Below, piece after piece: positions 19,968-27,653 of a stretch of DNA of 34,510 nt; position 1 is the first letter of the stretch, and every line of letters begins with the position of its first letter. The position numbers and the translations under genes were made by a program. The stretch is from an uncultured Bacteroidales bacterium (GTDB taxonomy: Bacteria > Bacteroidota > Bacteroidia > Bacteroidales > UBA932), in assembly GCA_945870315.1 (NCBI GenBank), contig CAMBRR010000016.1, positions 1 through 34,510 on the forward strand, written 5' to 3'. Below the pieces are notes generated by a model. The model saw only the letters and a list, made by a program, of their open reading frames with translations. It had not been told where the DNA came from and made no database searches.

Positions 19968-22175
19968 TTATTTGTGAACAACCCTGTCTTTCAACTCAGA
20001 AAGTTTGGCGCTGTTCCAACGCCCTGTTGTTCCCACCAGATAGCCGGTGATTCTCTGAAGTTTGTCAATCTTCTCACTTCCGCATTTAGGACAAACTTCA
20101 AGATCAGAGTCTGCATTTTCAAAACCACAATCCATACAACGATTCCTGTTGTGGTTGACTGAACCGTAGCCGATATTATATTTGTCCATCAGGTCAACGA
20201 TTGCCATAATTGCTTCTGCATTGTGGGTGGCATCTCCATCAATCTCCACATAGAAGATGTGACCGCCTCTGGTCAGGTCGTGATAAGGAGCCTCTACTTC
20301 AGCTTTGTGTTTAGGAGTACACTTGTAATATACAGGGACGTGGTTGGAGTTGGTGTAATAATCCTTGTCTGTAATTCCAGGGATGATTCCGAATTTCTTC
20401 TTGTCCATCTTGGTGAATCTTCCTGAAAGTCCTTCGGCTGGAGTTGCCAGGACGCTGAAGTTGTGCTGGAATTTCTCTGAATATTCGTTGGCCTTGTCCC
20501 TCATATAGGTAACTATCCTTAGACCGAGCTCCTGGGCCTCTTCAGACTCTCCGTGGTGCTTCCCGATAAGGGCAATCAATGCTTCTGCAAGTCCTATGAA
20601 CCCGATGCCGAGGGTGCCTTGGTTAATCACAGGCTCAATGCTGTCATTTTCTTGAAGTTTCTCGCATCCAAGCCAGAGAGCTCCCATCAGCAGAGGGAAC
20701 TGTTTCTTAAGCGCAGTTTTCTGGAAGTTGAACCTTTCGCAGAGCTGTTTGGCCGTGATGTCAAGTGCCCAGTCCAGTTTATGGAAGAATTTTGCGATTC
20801 TCTCGTTTTTATCCTCTATAGACATACACTCGATGGCGATGCGTACTATGTTGATGGTTGTAAATGAGAGGTTACCTCTCGCGATGGATGTCTTCGGCCC
20901 GAATCTGTTTTCGAACACCCTTGTGCGGCAACCCATCGTCGCGCATTCCCACTGATAGCGCTGAGGATCGTCGGCCTTCCAGAGCTCGTGGTGGTTGAAT
21001 GGAGCATCAAGGTTGATGAAATTCGGGAAGAATCTCCTTGCGGAAACCTTGCAGGCAAATCTGTACAAATCATAGTTGCGGTCTTCCGGAAGGTAGCTTA
21101 CACCTCTTTTTTTCTTCCAAATCTGAATCGGGAATATGGCTGTGGAACCGTTTCCTACGCCCTCGTATGTGGTGTTGAGGATTTCACGAATAACGCAGCG
21201 GCCTTCTGCAGAGGTGTCGGTACCATAGTTGATGGAACTGAATACAACCTGATTTCCACCTCTTGAGTGGATGGAGTTCATATTGTGAACAAAGGCTTCC
21301 ATTGACTGATGCACCCTGCTTACCGTCATATTGATTGCGTGCTGGATGATTCTCTCATCCCCCTGGATGCCTACCAGGTCGCGTTTGATGTAGTCGTCGA
21401 TTTCTACATCATTGAGCCTGCTGAAGTCCTCACCATACAAGTCGCTGAGTTTTTCCAGCTCTTCGTGGAATGTCTTTCTTACGAATGGAGCCATATAGAA
21501 GTCGAATGCAGGAATAGCCTGACCTCCATGCATTTCATTCTGAACGGTCTCCATAGAAATGCATCCGAGAATGCTGGCTGTCTCAATGCGCTTTGCAGGA
21601 CGAGACTCTCCGTGACCGGCGAAGAAACCATTCTTGAGAATCTTGTCGAGAGGGTGCTGAACGCAGGTAAGGCTCTTGGTAGGGTAGTAGTCCTTGTCGT
21701 GGATGTGGATGTATCCATTCTTGACGGCCTCTTTGACATCTTCGGACAGAAGGCATTCATCCACGAAGGATTTTGTGGATTCCGACGCGAACTTCATCAT
21801 CATTCCGGCAGGGGTGTCTGCATTCATGTTGGCGTTTTCGCGGGTGATGTCAGTAGCCTGAGCCTCTATAATCTCCTTGAAAATCTCTCTGGACTTCGCT
21901 TTTCTGGCGAGGTTCCTCTGATTTCTATAGGCGATGTATTTCTTGGCGACTTCCTTCCTAGGACTGTTCATCAATTCCATTTCTACCTGGTCCTGAATCT
22001 CCTCCACGCTCATCTGTTCAGCCTCAAGTTTTGATATGACTGATGCAATCTCAGCTGCAAGAACGATATCTTCTCCTCCTTCAGTTACATTCATAGCCTT
22101 GAGAATAGCGTCAACAATTTTGCGGTTATCGAAGGCGACGATTCTACCGTCGCGCTTAACTACATATTTTACCAT
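19968..22175 (-). CDS. nrdD: Anaerobic (class III) ribonucleoside-triphosphate reductase
   Basis: The 735-residue enzyme makes deoxyribonucleotides without oxygen. An ATP-cone regulatory domain occupies about residues 1-90 (MVKYVVKRDGRIVAFDNRKI at the start). The C-terminal zinc site is C680, C683, C695 and C698. The glycyl-radical loop RITGYLVG follows, with the radical glycine most likely G711. These are all the expected parts of an active class III enzyme. A minus-strand -7 box at 22284-22291 gives a leader of about 100 nt. No aerobic nrdAB genes are in the window, consistent with an anaerobe. Confidence 0.97.
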   Translation of the reverse strand: MVKYVVKRDGRIVAFDNRKIVDAILKAMNVTEGGEDIVLAAEIASVISKLEAEQMSVEEIQDQVEMELMNSPRKEVAKKYIAYRNQRNLARKAKSREIFKEIIEAQATDITRENANMNADTPAGMMMKFASESTKSFVDECLLSEDVKEAVKNGYIHIHDKDYYPTKSLTCVQHPLDKILKNGFFAGHGESRPAKRIETASILGCISMETVQNEMHGGQAIPAFDFYMAPFVRKTFHEELEKLSDLYGEDFSRLNDVEIDDYIKRDLVGIQGDERIIQHAINMTVSRVHQSMEAFVHNMNSIHSRGGNQVVFSSINYGTDTSAEGRCVIREILNTTYEGVGNGSTAIFPIQIWKKKRGVSYLPEDRNYDLYRFACKVSARRFFPNFINLDAPFNHHELWKADDPQRYQWECATMGCRTRVFENRFGPKTSIARGNLSFTTINIVRIAIECMSIEDKNERIAKFFHKLDWALDITAKQLCERFNFQKTALKKQFPLLMGALWLGCEKLQENDSIEPVINQGTLGIGFIGLAEALIALIGKHHGESEEAQELGLRIVTYMRDKANEYSEKFQHNFSVLATPAEGLSGRFTKMDKKKFGIIPGITDKDYYTNSNHVPVYYKCTPKHKAEVEAPYHDLTRGGHIFYVEIDGDATHNAEAIMAIVDLMDKYNIGYGSVNHNRNRCMDCGFENADSDLEVCPKCGSEKIDKLQRITGYLVGTTGRWNSAKLSELKDRVVHK

Positions 22176-22269
22176 AATTGTAAAGTGTTGTCAAATTCTC
22201 CGGTGACCTTGAGGACATCGGTTCAGAACTTGGTATTTATATTGGATATTGTTTCGTGGTTCCAGTTTT

Positions 22270-22281
22270 TTGGACTGGGAG
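22270..22281 (-). repeat. 12-mer shared by the nrdD and phosphopantetheinyl transferase leaders (copy 1)
   Basis: TTGGACTGGGAG occurs here just after the nrdD -7 box and again at 23247-23258, in the same orientation relative to the minus-strand genes. A partial copy (ACTGGGAGAG) is at 23190-23199 and is also part of this copy (22274-22283). Confidence 0.7.
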
Positions 22282-22283
22282 AG

Positions 22284-22291
22284 CAAAGATA
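22284..22291 (-). promoter_or_regulatory. -7 box for nrdD-nrdG
   Basis: The minus strand reads TATCTTTG, a perfect TAnnTTTG match, 109 nt from the nrdD ATG. No convincing TTTG lies 19-22 nt further upstream. The leader RNA would begin near the shared 12-mer and could form a small CCAGT/ACTGG hairpin. Confidence 0.55.
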
Positions 22292-22343
22292 AATCTTCTC
22301 CTGTAATTTCCTCCTAATTTCTTTATAAAGTTATCAACAAAAT

Positions 22344-22385
22344 ACATAAAACCCTGTTAACTTATTAGCTAACAGGGTTTTATGT
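22344..22385 (-). terminator. Intrinsic terminator downstream of the phosphopantetheinyl transferase gene
   Basis: A perfect 16-bp stem is formed by 22344-22359 and 22370-22385 (core CATAAAACCCTGTTA with its complement), with a 10-nt loop. It sits about 52 nt beyond the stop codon at 22438 and before the nrdD promoter, so it would keep the two minus-strand transcripts separate. The T-rich tail on the minus strand is moderate. Confidence 0.75.
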
Positions 22386-22437
22386 TGATGTATAAATTTT
22401 ATTTACTAAAAATTGTCTAACAATGATGTTTCTTTTG

Positions 22438-23073
22438 TCATCCTACGAGCCATACCAGAACGTGTCTGTCGAATGTAATGTATTCGAGTTCAAATTCTTC
22501 CTCGTGTTCGTCCTTGTGGATAAATGTTGCTTCGAGTTCTCCTTCTCCTTTTGGACGGAATTTTTCCACCTCGATCTGCTCTGCAAAATCAACTCTGTTC
22601 TGGGACATCCTCTTGAAGATGGCTTCTTTTGCACACCAGTAGATGGCAAGCTGCTCGTTCTTCTTGTCTTCATCAAGGTCTTCTATTTCGTCTTCGGAAA
22701 GCGCTTTCTTCTCCACTGCGGAGAAATCGCGGTCCAATGATTCTATATCAATTCCCAGATCGTCCTCATCGTGAGTGATGATTGCGACATACTTTTCCGT
22801 ATGGGTGATACTTATGTTGGTGACGCAGTTTTCCAGATACGGCTTTCCGTTGTCGTGATGGTTGAGGTACATTTTCTCTTCGAATACCTCGTTGAGCAAG
22901 GCCCGCACGGCCAGTTTCTGCTTCCTCTGGCTTTCGCTTCGGATGAGTAAGATTTCTTCCATCTCATCATTCGGAACCGAACTGAGTTCAATCAACTCCT
23001 TCTCGGTCTCGGTTATCTGCCAAACGGCGATTTCAGCTTTGTTGTCGAGTTTCTTTCTTAAATAAAGTGCCAT
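22438..23073 (-). CDS. 4'-phosphopantetheinyl transferase superfamily protein
   Basis: The 211-residue protein has the Sfp/HetI-type motifs of 4'-phosphopantetheinyl transferases, which move phosphopantetheine from coenzyme A to a serine on carrier proteins. The magnesium-binding GIDIE is at residues 107-111 (D109, E111), and the second motif WCAKEA is at 146-151. Upstream blocks RKQKLAVRALL and ISITHTEKYVAII also match. It is about the length of single-domain bacterial members, and the carrier protein it serves is not in the window. It has a long, structured upstream region and its own downstream terminator, so it seems to be a single-gene unit. Confidence 0.88.
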   Translation of the reverse strand: MALYLRKKLDNKAEIAVWQITETEKELIELSSVPNDEMEEILLIRSESQRKQKLAVRALLNEVFEEKMYLNHHDNGKPYLENCVTNISITHTEKYVAIITHDEDDLGIDIESLDRDFSAVEKKALSEDEIEDLDEDKKNEQLAIYWCAKEAIFKRMSQNRVDFAEQIEVEKFRPKGEGELEATFIHKDEHEEEFELEYITFDRHVLVWLVG

Positions 23074-23131
23074 ATATATTTATATAGTATATTATCTGCA
23101 TATGTAAAACTGTCCCGGAGCATAGTTCAAT

Positions 23132-23169
23132 GCACGCCAAAAGCGTGCGCGCCAAAGTCGGCACACACG
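23132..23169 (-). promoter_or_regulatory. Two mutually exclusive hairpins in the phosphopantetheinyl transferase leader
   Basis: Hairpin A pairs 23144-23153 with 23160-23169 over 10 bp (two G-U pairs in the minus-strand RNA) around a 6-nt loop. Hairpin B pairs GCACGC (23132-23137) with GCGTGC (23143-23148) around CAAAA. They share 23144-23148, so both cannot form at once. Neither is followed by a run of T, so control of translation or RNA stability is more likely than termination, if they act at all. Confidence 0.45.
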
Positions 23170-23246
23170 ATAAATTGCCAAATACATAAACTGGGAGAGA
23201 GGGTCGTCAGACTGTTGATCCTTTCCGATTTGTTGTTCTGTCAGTA

Positions 23247-23258
23247 TTGGACTGGGAG
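23247..23258 (-). repeat. 12-mer shared by the nrdD and phosphopantetheinyl transferase leaders (copy 2)
   Basis: TTGGACTGGGAG is identical to the copy at 22270-22281. It lies about 33 nt inside the predicted leader from the -7 box at 23291-23298. Confidence 0.7.
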
Positions 23259-23290
23259 GTTCCACTATCAATATTCTTAAAAATTCGCTG

Positions 23291-23298
23291 CAAATATA
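23291..23298 (-). promoter_or_regulatory. -7 box, probably for the phosphopantetheinyl transferase gene
   Basis: The minus strand reads TATATTTG, a perfect TAnnTTTG match. It is part of an 11-bp inverted repeat with the mdh -7 box. It is far (218 nt) from the start codon, so a nearer promoter cannot be excluded. Confidence 0.45.
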
Positions 23299-23339
23299 GC
23301 AAACTGTTTTTAAAAGTTAAATAAATCAATATAAATTAT

Positions 23340-23347
23340 TATATTTG
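23340..23347 (+). promoter_or_regulatory. -7 box for malate dehydrogenase
   Basis: TATATTTG is a perfect TAnnTTTG match 39 nt before the ATG at 23387. It also argues against an upstream in-frame TTG start at 23345, which would lie inside the promoter. No clear -33 TTTG was found at the usual spacing. Confidence 0.65.
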
Positions 23348-23386
23348 CAGTCCCTTGACGATACGAATATTATAGATATAAAAGTT

Positions 23387-24379
23387 ATGAAATTTTTAAC
23401 AGACGAGAAACTTGTAATCGTTGGCGCCGGCGGAATGATCGGCTCCAATATGGTTCAATCCGTGCTTATGCTTGGCCTGACTCCAAACATTTGCCTTTAT
23501 GACATTTATGAGCCTGGTGTTCACGGCGTTTATGACGAGATGTGTCACTGCGCGTTCCCGGGTGCGAACCTTTCCTACACCGTAGATCCGGAGGTTGCAT
23601 TTACAGGCGCTAAATACATCATTTCTTCAGGTGGAGCACCACGCAAGGAAGGAATGACACGCGAGGATCTTCTCAAGGGCAATTGCCAGATTGCAGCAGA
23701 TTTCGGAGAGAACATCAAGAAATACTGCCCTGACGTGAAACACGTTGTCGTAATCTTCAATCCAGCAGATGTAACAGCCCTCACTGCCCTTATCCACTCT
23801 GGTCTCAAACCAAACCAGCTCACTTCACTTGCAGCTCTCGACTCTACCCGTCTCCAGCAGCAGCTTGCCCAGGAGTTCGGCGTTCAGCAGGACAAGGTGA
23901 CAGATGCCTTCACTTATGGCGGTCACGGTGAGCAGATGGCAGTTTTCGCTTCAAAAGCAAAGATTGACGGCAAACCTCTTTCAGAACTCCCTCTTTCACC
24001 GGAGCGTTGGGCAGAGATTAAGCATATGACCACTCAGGGCGGTTCCAATATTATCAAACTTCGCGGACGTTCTTCATTCCAGAGCCCGGCATACCAGGCT
24101 GTAAAGATGATAGAAGGCGCTATGGGAGGAGATTCATTTGCTTGGCCTGCAGGATGCTATGTCAATTGCGAAAAGCTCGGATACAAGAATGTGATGATGG
24201 CTATGCCTACTGTCATTGATGCAGATGGAGTTCATTTTACAGCTCCGGAGGGAACAGCTGAGGAGAAGGCTTCTCTCGATGCTTCATATGCACATCTTTG
24301 CAAGATGCGTGACGAGATTATCTCCCTGGGCATCATCCCTGCTGTAGAGGATTGGAAGACCATGAATCCGAATCTCTAG
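23387..24379 (+). CDS. mdh: Malate dehydrogenase
   Basis: The 330-residue protein is a member of the lactate/malate dehydrogenase family that interconverts malate and oxaloacetate with NAD. In anaerobic Bacteroidales it works in the reductive branch toward fumarate and succinate. The Rossmann loop VGAGGMIG is at residues 12-19, and the catalytic histidine is H180 in TYGGHGEQM. LAALDSTRLQQQLA is the conserved segment before it. The ATG at 23387 was chosen because the Rossmann fold begins nine residues later and the promoter lies just upstream. It is a single-gene unit with a strong terminator. Confidence 0.93.
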   Translation: MKFLTDEKLVIVGAGGMIGSNMVQSVLMLGLTPNICLYDIYEPGVHGVYDEMCHCAFPGANLSYTVDPEVAFTGAKYIISSGGAPRKEGMTREDLLKGNCQIAADFGENIKKYCPDVKHVVVIFNPADVTALTALIHSGLKPNQLTSLAALDSTRLQQQLAQEFGVQQDKVTDAFTYGGHGEQMAVFASKAKIDGKPLSELPLSPERWAEIKHMTTQGGSNIIKLRGRSSFQSPAYQAVKMIEGAMGGDSFAWPAGCYVNCEKLGYKNVMMAMPTVIDADGVHFTAPEGTAEEKASLDASYAHLCKMRDEIISLGIIPAVEDWKTMNPNL

Positions 24380-24400
24380 AATAAACTTGCTTGATTATAG

Positions 24401-24432
24401 GCCCGAAACTGTTGCAGTTTCGGGCTTTTTTT
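24401..24432 (+). terminator. Intrinsic terminator of mdh
   Basis: GCCCGAAACTG (24401-24411) pairs perfectly with CAGTTTCGGGC (24415-24425) over 11 bp with a 3-nt loop, followed by seven T residues. This is a classic rho-independent terminator 22 nt after the mdh stop. Confidence 0.95.
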
Positions 24433-24503
24433 GTAACGGGGCAAAAATTATTTTCAGCACCATACGGTCCTGGAATGGACTTTTTTTAGTGAAATCCAAA
24501 TTT

Positions 24504-24548
24504 TATCCGTGTACTTTTTGCGTACGCGGATAGCCTTTCTGAACTTTG
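24504..24548 (+). promoter_or_regulatory. Promoter with an overlapping palindromic operator-like site
   Basis: A -33 TTTG (24517-24520) and a -7 box GAACTTTG (24541-24548, one mismatch to TAnnTTTG) are separated by the ideal 20 nt and precede the lipoprotein start at 24570. The inverted repeat ATCCGTGTAC (24505-24514) / GTACGCGGAT (24522-24531) brackets the -33 element and extends by one outer T-A pair; it has one mismatch as DNA (a G-U pair as RNA). A dimeric regulator bound there would cover the promoter. Confidence 0.6.
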
Positions 24549-24569
24549 CAACCATAAAAATGATTGCTT

Positions 24570-25793
24570 ATGGAAAGGTATTTTGTTTTAGTTGCTTCTC
24601 TGATGTTGTCCGCTCTGGCGGCTTCCTGCGAAATTCTTGATGATGACATAGACAGGCACACTTCTGCCATAGAACTTAGGGATATGGCCAGAATGTTTTC
24701 CGAAATCCCTATAGGCCTTTCGCACGTAAAAGAAGTTCATAGCGCTGTATTGAACTCATCTTCAAATGGTTATGATGAGGAATATACTATGCGCCATCTT
24801 TTCTTGTCCCCGGGTTCCGGAGTAGGCACTCAGTTGGAAGATTCCATTCAGACCAGGGTGGGGACGGGGGGAAATGACCTTCGTGACCTAATAGAGAATT
24901 ATGCAAGAGGCCTTATGACTAAAAGTTCTGACGCCACTTTTTCATTGCGGATGGATCCGGAGACCTTCCTCAATGAACTCCAGAACTCTGATATCCAGAT
25001 TTATTGGCCGTATTCGGACAGGTGGGATGGGGAAACTATGCCCATAATTACGTTTGACCCTGAAGATGACTCATCTGTTGTGAATGAAGGCTACAGACTT
25101 GATTTGGATGAGAGTGGCCGTATGATTGTCGAATATGTGGGGGAAGTGGATGAGCAGATGGCGAAGGATGGAAATGTCTGGGTTCTAAACCGTAACAACG
25201 ATGCCGGAGTCCTTTCTCTTGAGATGCTCCGCAGGATGGATCCTGATTGGGGCAATCCCGGAGGTGGTTCCATTGTCGTAAGACCACAGGAGGTGGGCAC
25301 AAAAGCTGATGAGAGTCTAAAGTCACTGCTACTTAAGGAGTTCACTATGAAACGCAACTATGATCCCTGGTTTGCTGGAGCATCAGAGTTTTTCGTAAAG
25401 GCCGGGTATGTAAAAAATTTTACAGCCAGTACAGAAGCTGAACTCAGGCTTTATAATCCGACGGTCACGGACTTTATGATTGTAGTGAAGAGGAGCCAGT
25501 TGGGGATACCGCAGCCGTTCAATGCTATGCTGATTTCAGACTGGTCAGAGCAGATGACACAGTGCGCGTTTATGATAATTGAGGATGACGGAGGCACTAT
25601 GACGGAATGGAAAACCACTGCTCTGGTAAGGGTTGCGTCCAAAAGCTACGGTGTCGAAATATCCATTCCTGTCAATTCCAGAGATGATAATGTGTGGCGG
25701 GGGCAGCTCTCATCCGCCTGGCTCGATGCGAACAGCAATGCAACCGCCCATTTTGGAGATGTGGACCTGATATTTGAAGTAGTTGAATATTAG
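24570..25793 (+). CDS. Lipoprotein of unknown function
   Basis: The 407-residue protein starts with a short hydrophobic signal (residues 4-19) ending LAAS before C20, a lipobox-like site for lipidation. The mature N-terminus reads CEILDDDID; acidic residues right after the cysteine resemble the lipoprotein export signal that sends Bacteroidota lipoproteins to the cell surface. The remainder is mixed alpha/beta, rich in Asp and Ser. I do not recognise a domain. I chose the ATG at 24570 over an in-frame TTG six nt upstream. It has its own promoter with an operator-like palindrome, and its last 4 nt overlap the end of the convergent U32 gene. Confidence 0.7.
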   Translation: MERYFVLVASLMLSALAASCEILDDDIDRHTSAIELRDMARMFSEIPIGLSHVKEVHSAVLNSSSNGYDEEYTMRHLFLSPGSGVGTQLEDSIQTRVGTGGNDLRDLIENYARGLMTKSSDATFSLRMDPETFLNELQNSDIQIYWPYSDRWDGETMPIITFDPEDDSSVVNEGYRLDLDESGRMIVEYVGEVDEQMAKDGNVWVLNRNNDAGVLSLEMLRRMDPDWGNPGGGSIVVRPQEVGTKADESLKSLLLKEFTMKRNYDPWFAGASEFFVKAGYVKNFTASTEAELRLYNPTVTDFMIVVKRSQLGIPQPFNAMLISDWSEQMTQCAFMIIEDDGGTMTEWKTTALVRVASKSYGVEISIPVNSRDDNVWRGQLSSAWLDANSNATAHFGDVDLIFEVVEY

Positions 25794-27649
25794 TCTGCCG
25801 CCTTCACCACCATTTCGCAGGAAGTGCAGTCGAAAACCAGCTCCAGGAGCCGTCCGTTGTTGCGAAGATAGAGTTTGCTCGAACCAGACTTCTTTTTTCT
25901 TGCGCACATTCCCAGTTCATGGCGAATACAATATTTGCTTCGCATCAGCTCGGCTCCTTTGAGGTGGCTCTTTTCAAAGGCATCCGAAACAGATTCGGCA
26001 CCGCTGGATAAATATACTTCGCGGGATAGAGAATTGGCACAGTTTGCCTTGTAATCAATGTTTCCTTCGTGGCAGTCACCTGCTATCCTCGGTCCTGAGC
26101 CGTTGACATAGAGAGGATGGGCTATTGCCATCTCCCTGGAGAGCGACTCAGCAAGATGTCTTCTCAAGCCGTTCAGCAAGGACGTGCTTACAAAAGGGAT
26201 GGTGCCATTCCCTTCAATGGAGCAGAGGCTGAATTCGAATTCAGAAACGGATTTCCCTATCTGGTTCCTATAAAGTTCTTCCATCCTCCTTTCGTCCCTT
26301 GTCGGGTTATACTCGATAGTTTCACTGACGGAAGCTGATCTGGAATCTTCAGTAAGGGCTGTGGCGGTCAGTGTCACAGAGTGGCCATCAATCTTATATC
26401 TGATATTTACGCTTACTGCTATTCTTCTGACGGTTCCTGATGAAGCTATCTCTTTTTCAAAACTAGTGCTGTTGTTCCTGTAGAGAACGGTCCCGACAGT
26501 AAGAGAGGCGATGGGCTTACACTTGATTTCCAGGCCATTGCACACATCAGCCCTGAAACCTTCAATACGGGAGGAATTACCGATGAATGAGAAACCATCT
26601 CCGTTGGAAAGCCTGATTTCGTTGTGAATAGGTTTGATTACTATCCTTGTCCTGTCCGGAGATATCCTTACGACTGTTCCAACTTTCTCGCCAATGAACT
26701 TTGTGGCATCCGGACAGGCCCATTTCCCTTTTGTGGCGTCAAGGAACAATTCAGTATATCCCCTGTTGAAGGTCTTTTCCAGGTCAGGTTTGAATGAACT
26801 GATAATTTTGCCGTAAGATGCCCTGGCATATTTCTCCGGATGAGCTTCAACTAATCTGTCCAATGCTTCTGAATAAGCCCTTACGACATTCCTGACATAA
26901 GATTCACCCTTGAGACGACCTTCAATCTTGAATGACGAGATTCCTTCTTCCGCAAGATCCTCGAGCCTTCCAATCAGGTTGAAATCCTTAAGGGACAGCA
27001 ATGCCTTGTCCCGTACCAGCACTTTCCCGGTTTCGTCCACAAGGTCGTATTTGCTTCGACAAGCCTGGATGCAGGCGCCTCTGTTGGCGCTCCTTCCACT
27101 GAGATGTTCCGAAAGATAACATTGGCCGCTGTAACATACGCAAAGGGCTCCGTGTACGAAAAATTCCAGCTCACATCCGGTGGCATTCCTGATACTTCGA
27201 ATCTGCTCCAGGGAGAGTTCTCGTTCCAGAATCAGTCGTGAGAATCCCAGACTTTCCAGGAAGGCGGCCTGCTCGGGAGTTCTTATTGCGCATTGAGTGG
27301 ATGCATGCAGTGGAAAGTCTTTCCATCCCTTCTTTTGCGAAGCAAGTGAGATTATCCCCAGATCCTGCACTATGATGGCATCTGCTCCGGCTTCCCTGAT
27401 GCTGTCCATCATCTCGTTCACCTGGCCGGTCTCCGTGTCATAGAATATGGTATTCATAGTTACGAATACCCGTGCACCGAACCGGTGGGCATAGGAGCAT
27501 AGTTTGCGGATGTCTTCAATCTCATTTCCGGCGGCCTGACGAGCACCAAAATTCGGTCCGGCCAGATATACGGCATCGGCACCGCAGTCAATTGCCGCGA
27601 TGCCGATGTTGCAGTCTCTTGCCGGGGCAAGAAGTTCAAGATAGGTCAT
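25790..27649 (-). CDS. rlhA: U32 family protein, RlhA/YdcP type (probable 23S rRNA hydroxylation)
   Basis: The 619-residue protein closely follows E. coli RlhA (YdcP) in length and N-terminal sequence, for example ELLAPARDCNIGIAAIDCGA and HASTQCAIRT. The U32 signature is present as EFFVHGALCVCYSGQC, followed by GRSANRGACIQACR. Further cysteines near the C-terminus (CIRHELGMC and FDCTSCEM) fit the iron-sulfur or metal site of the family. RlhA is needed for hydroxylation of C2501 in 23S rRNA; despite the name, U32 proteins of this kind are not shown to be peptidases. Shorter tRNA-hydroxylating relatives (TrhP) lack the C-terminal extension. It starts 4 nt after the upstream TPR gene. Confidence 0.85.
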   Translation of the reverse strand: MTYLELLAPARDCNIGIAAIDCGADAVYLAGPNFGARQAAGNEIEDIRKLCSYAHRFGARVFVTMNTIFYDTETGQVNEMMDSIREAGADAIIVQDLGIISLASQKKGWKDFPLHASTQCAIRTPEQAAFLESLGFSRLILERELSLEQIRSIRNATGCELEFFVHGALCVCYSGQCYLSEHLSGRSANRGACIQACRSKYDLVDETGKVLVRDKALLSLKDFNLIGRLEDLAEEGISSFKIEGRLKGESYVRNVVRAYSEALDRLVEAHPEKYARASYGKIISSFKPDLEKTFNRGYTELFLDATKGKWACPDATKFIGEKVGTVVRISPDRTRIVIKPIHNEIRLSNGDGFSFIGNSSRIEGFRADVCNGLEIKCKPIASLTVGTVLYRNNSTSFEKEIASSGTVRRIAVSVNIRYKIDGHSVTLTATALTEDSRSASVSETIEYNPTRDERRMEELYRNQIGKSVSEFEFSLCSIEGNGTIPFVSTSLLNGLRRHLAESLSREMAIAHPLYVNGSGPRIAGDCHEGNIDYKANCANSLSREVYLSSGAESVSDAFEKSHLKGAELMRSKYCIRHELGMCARKKKSGSSKLYLRNNGRLLELVFDCTSCEMVVKAAD

Positions 27650-27653
27650 CTGA

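Larger units (their letters stand above)
23074..23386. other. 313-nt divergent regulatory region between the phosphopantetheinyl transferase and mdh genes
   Basis: No gene is visible here. The region contains divergent -7 boxes (minus 23291-23298, plus 23340-23347) inside a perfect 11-bp inverted repeat, giving mdh a leader of about 35 nt and the minus-strand gene one of about 210 nt. Within the long leader are two overlapping hairpins (23132-23169), a copy of the 12-mer TTGGACTGGGAG (23247-23258) and a partial copy (23190-23199). Confidence 0.7.

Noticed and set aside
21309..22034. 241-codon plus-strand open frame opposite nrdD
   Set aside because: It is antisense to the conserved class III reductase and resembles no protein family.
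23101..23160. Possible tRNA or other structured RNA gene in the G/C-rich hairpin region
   Set aside because: There is no tRNA-like arm pattern, anticodon loop or CCA end; the folding is better described as leader hairpins.
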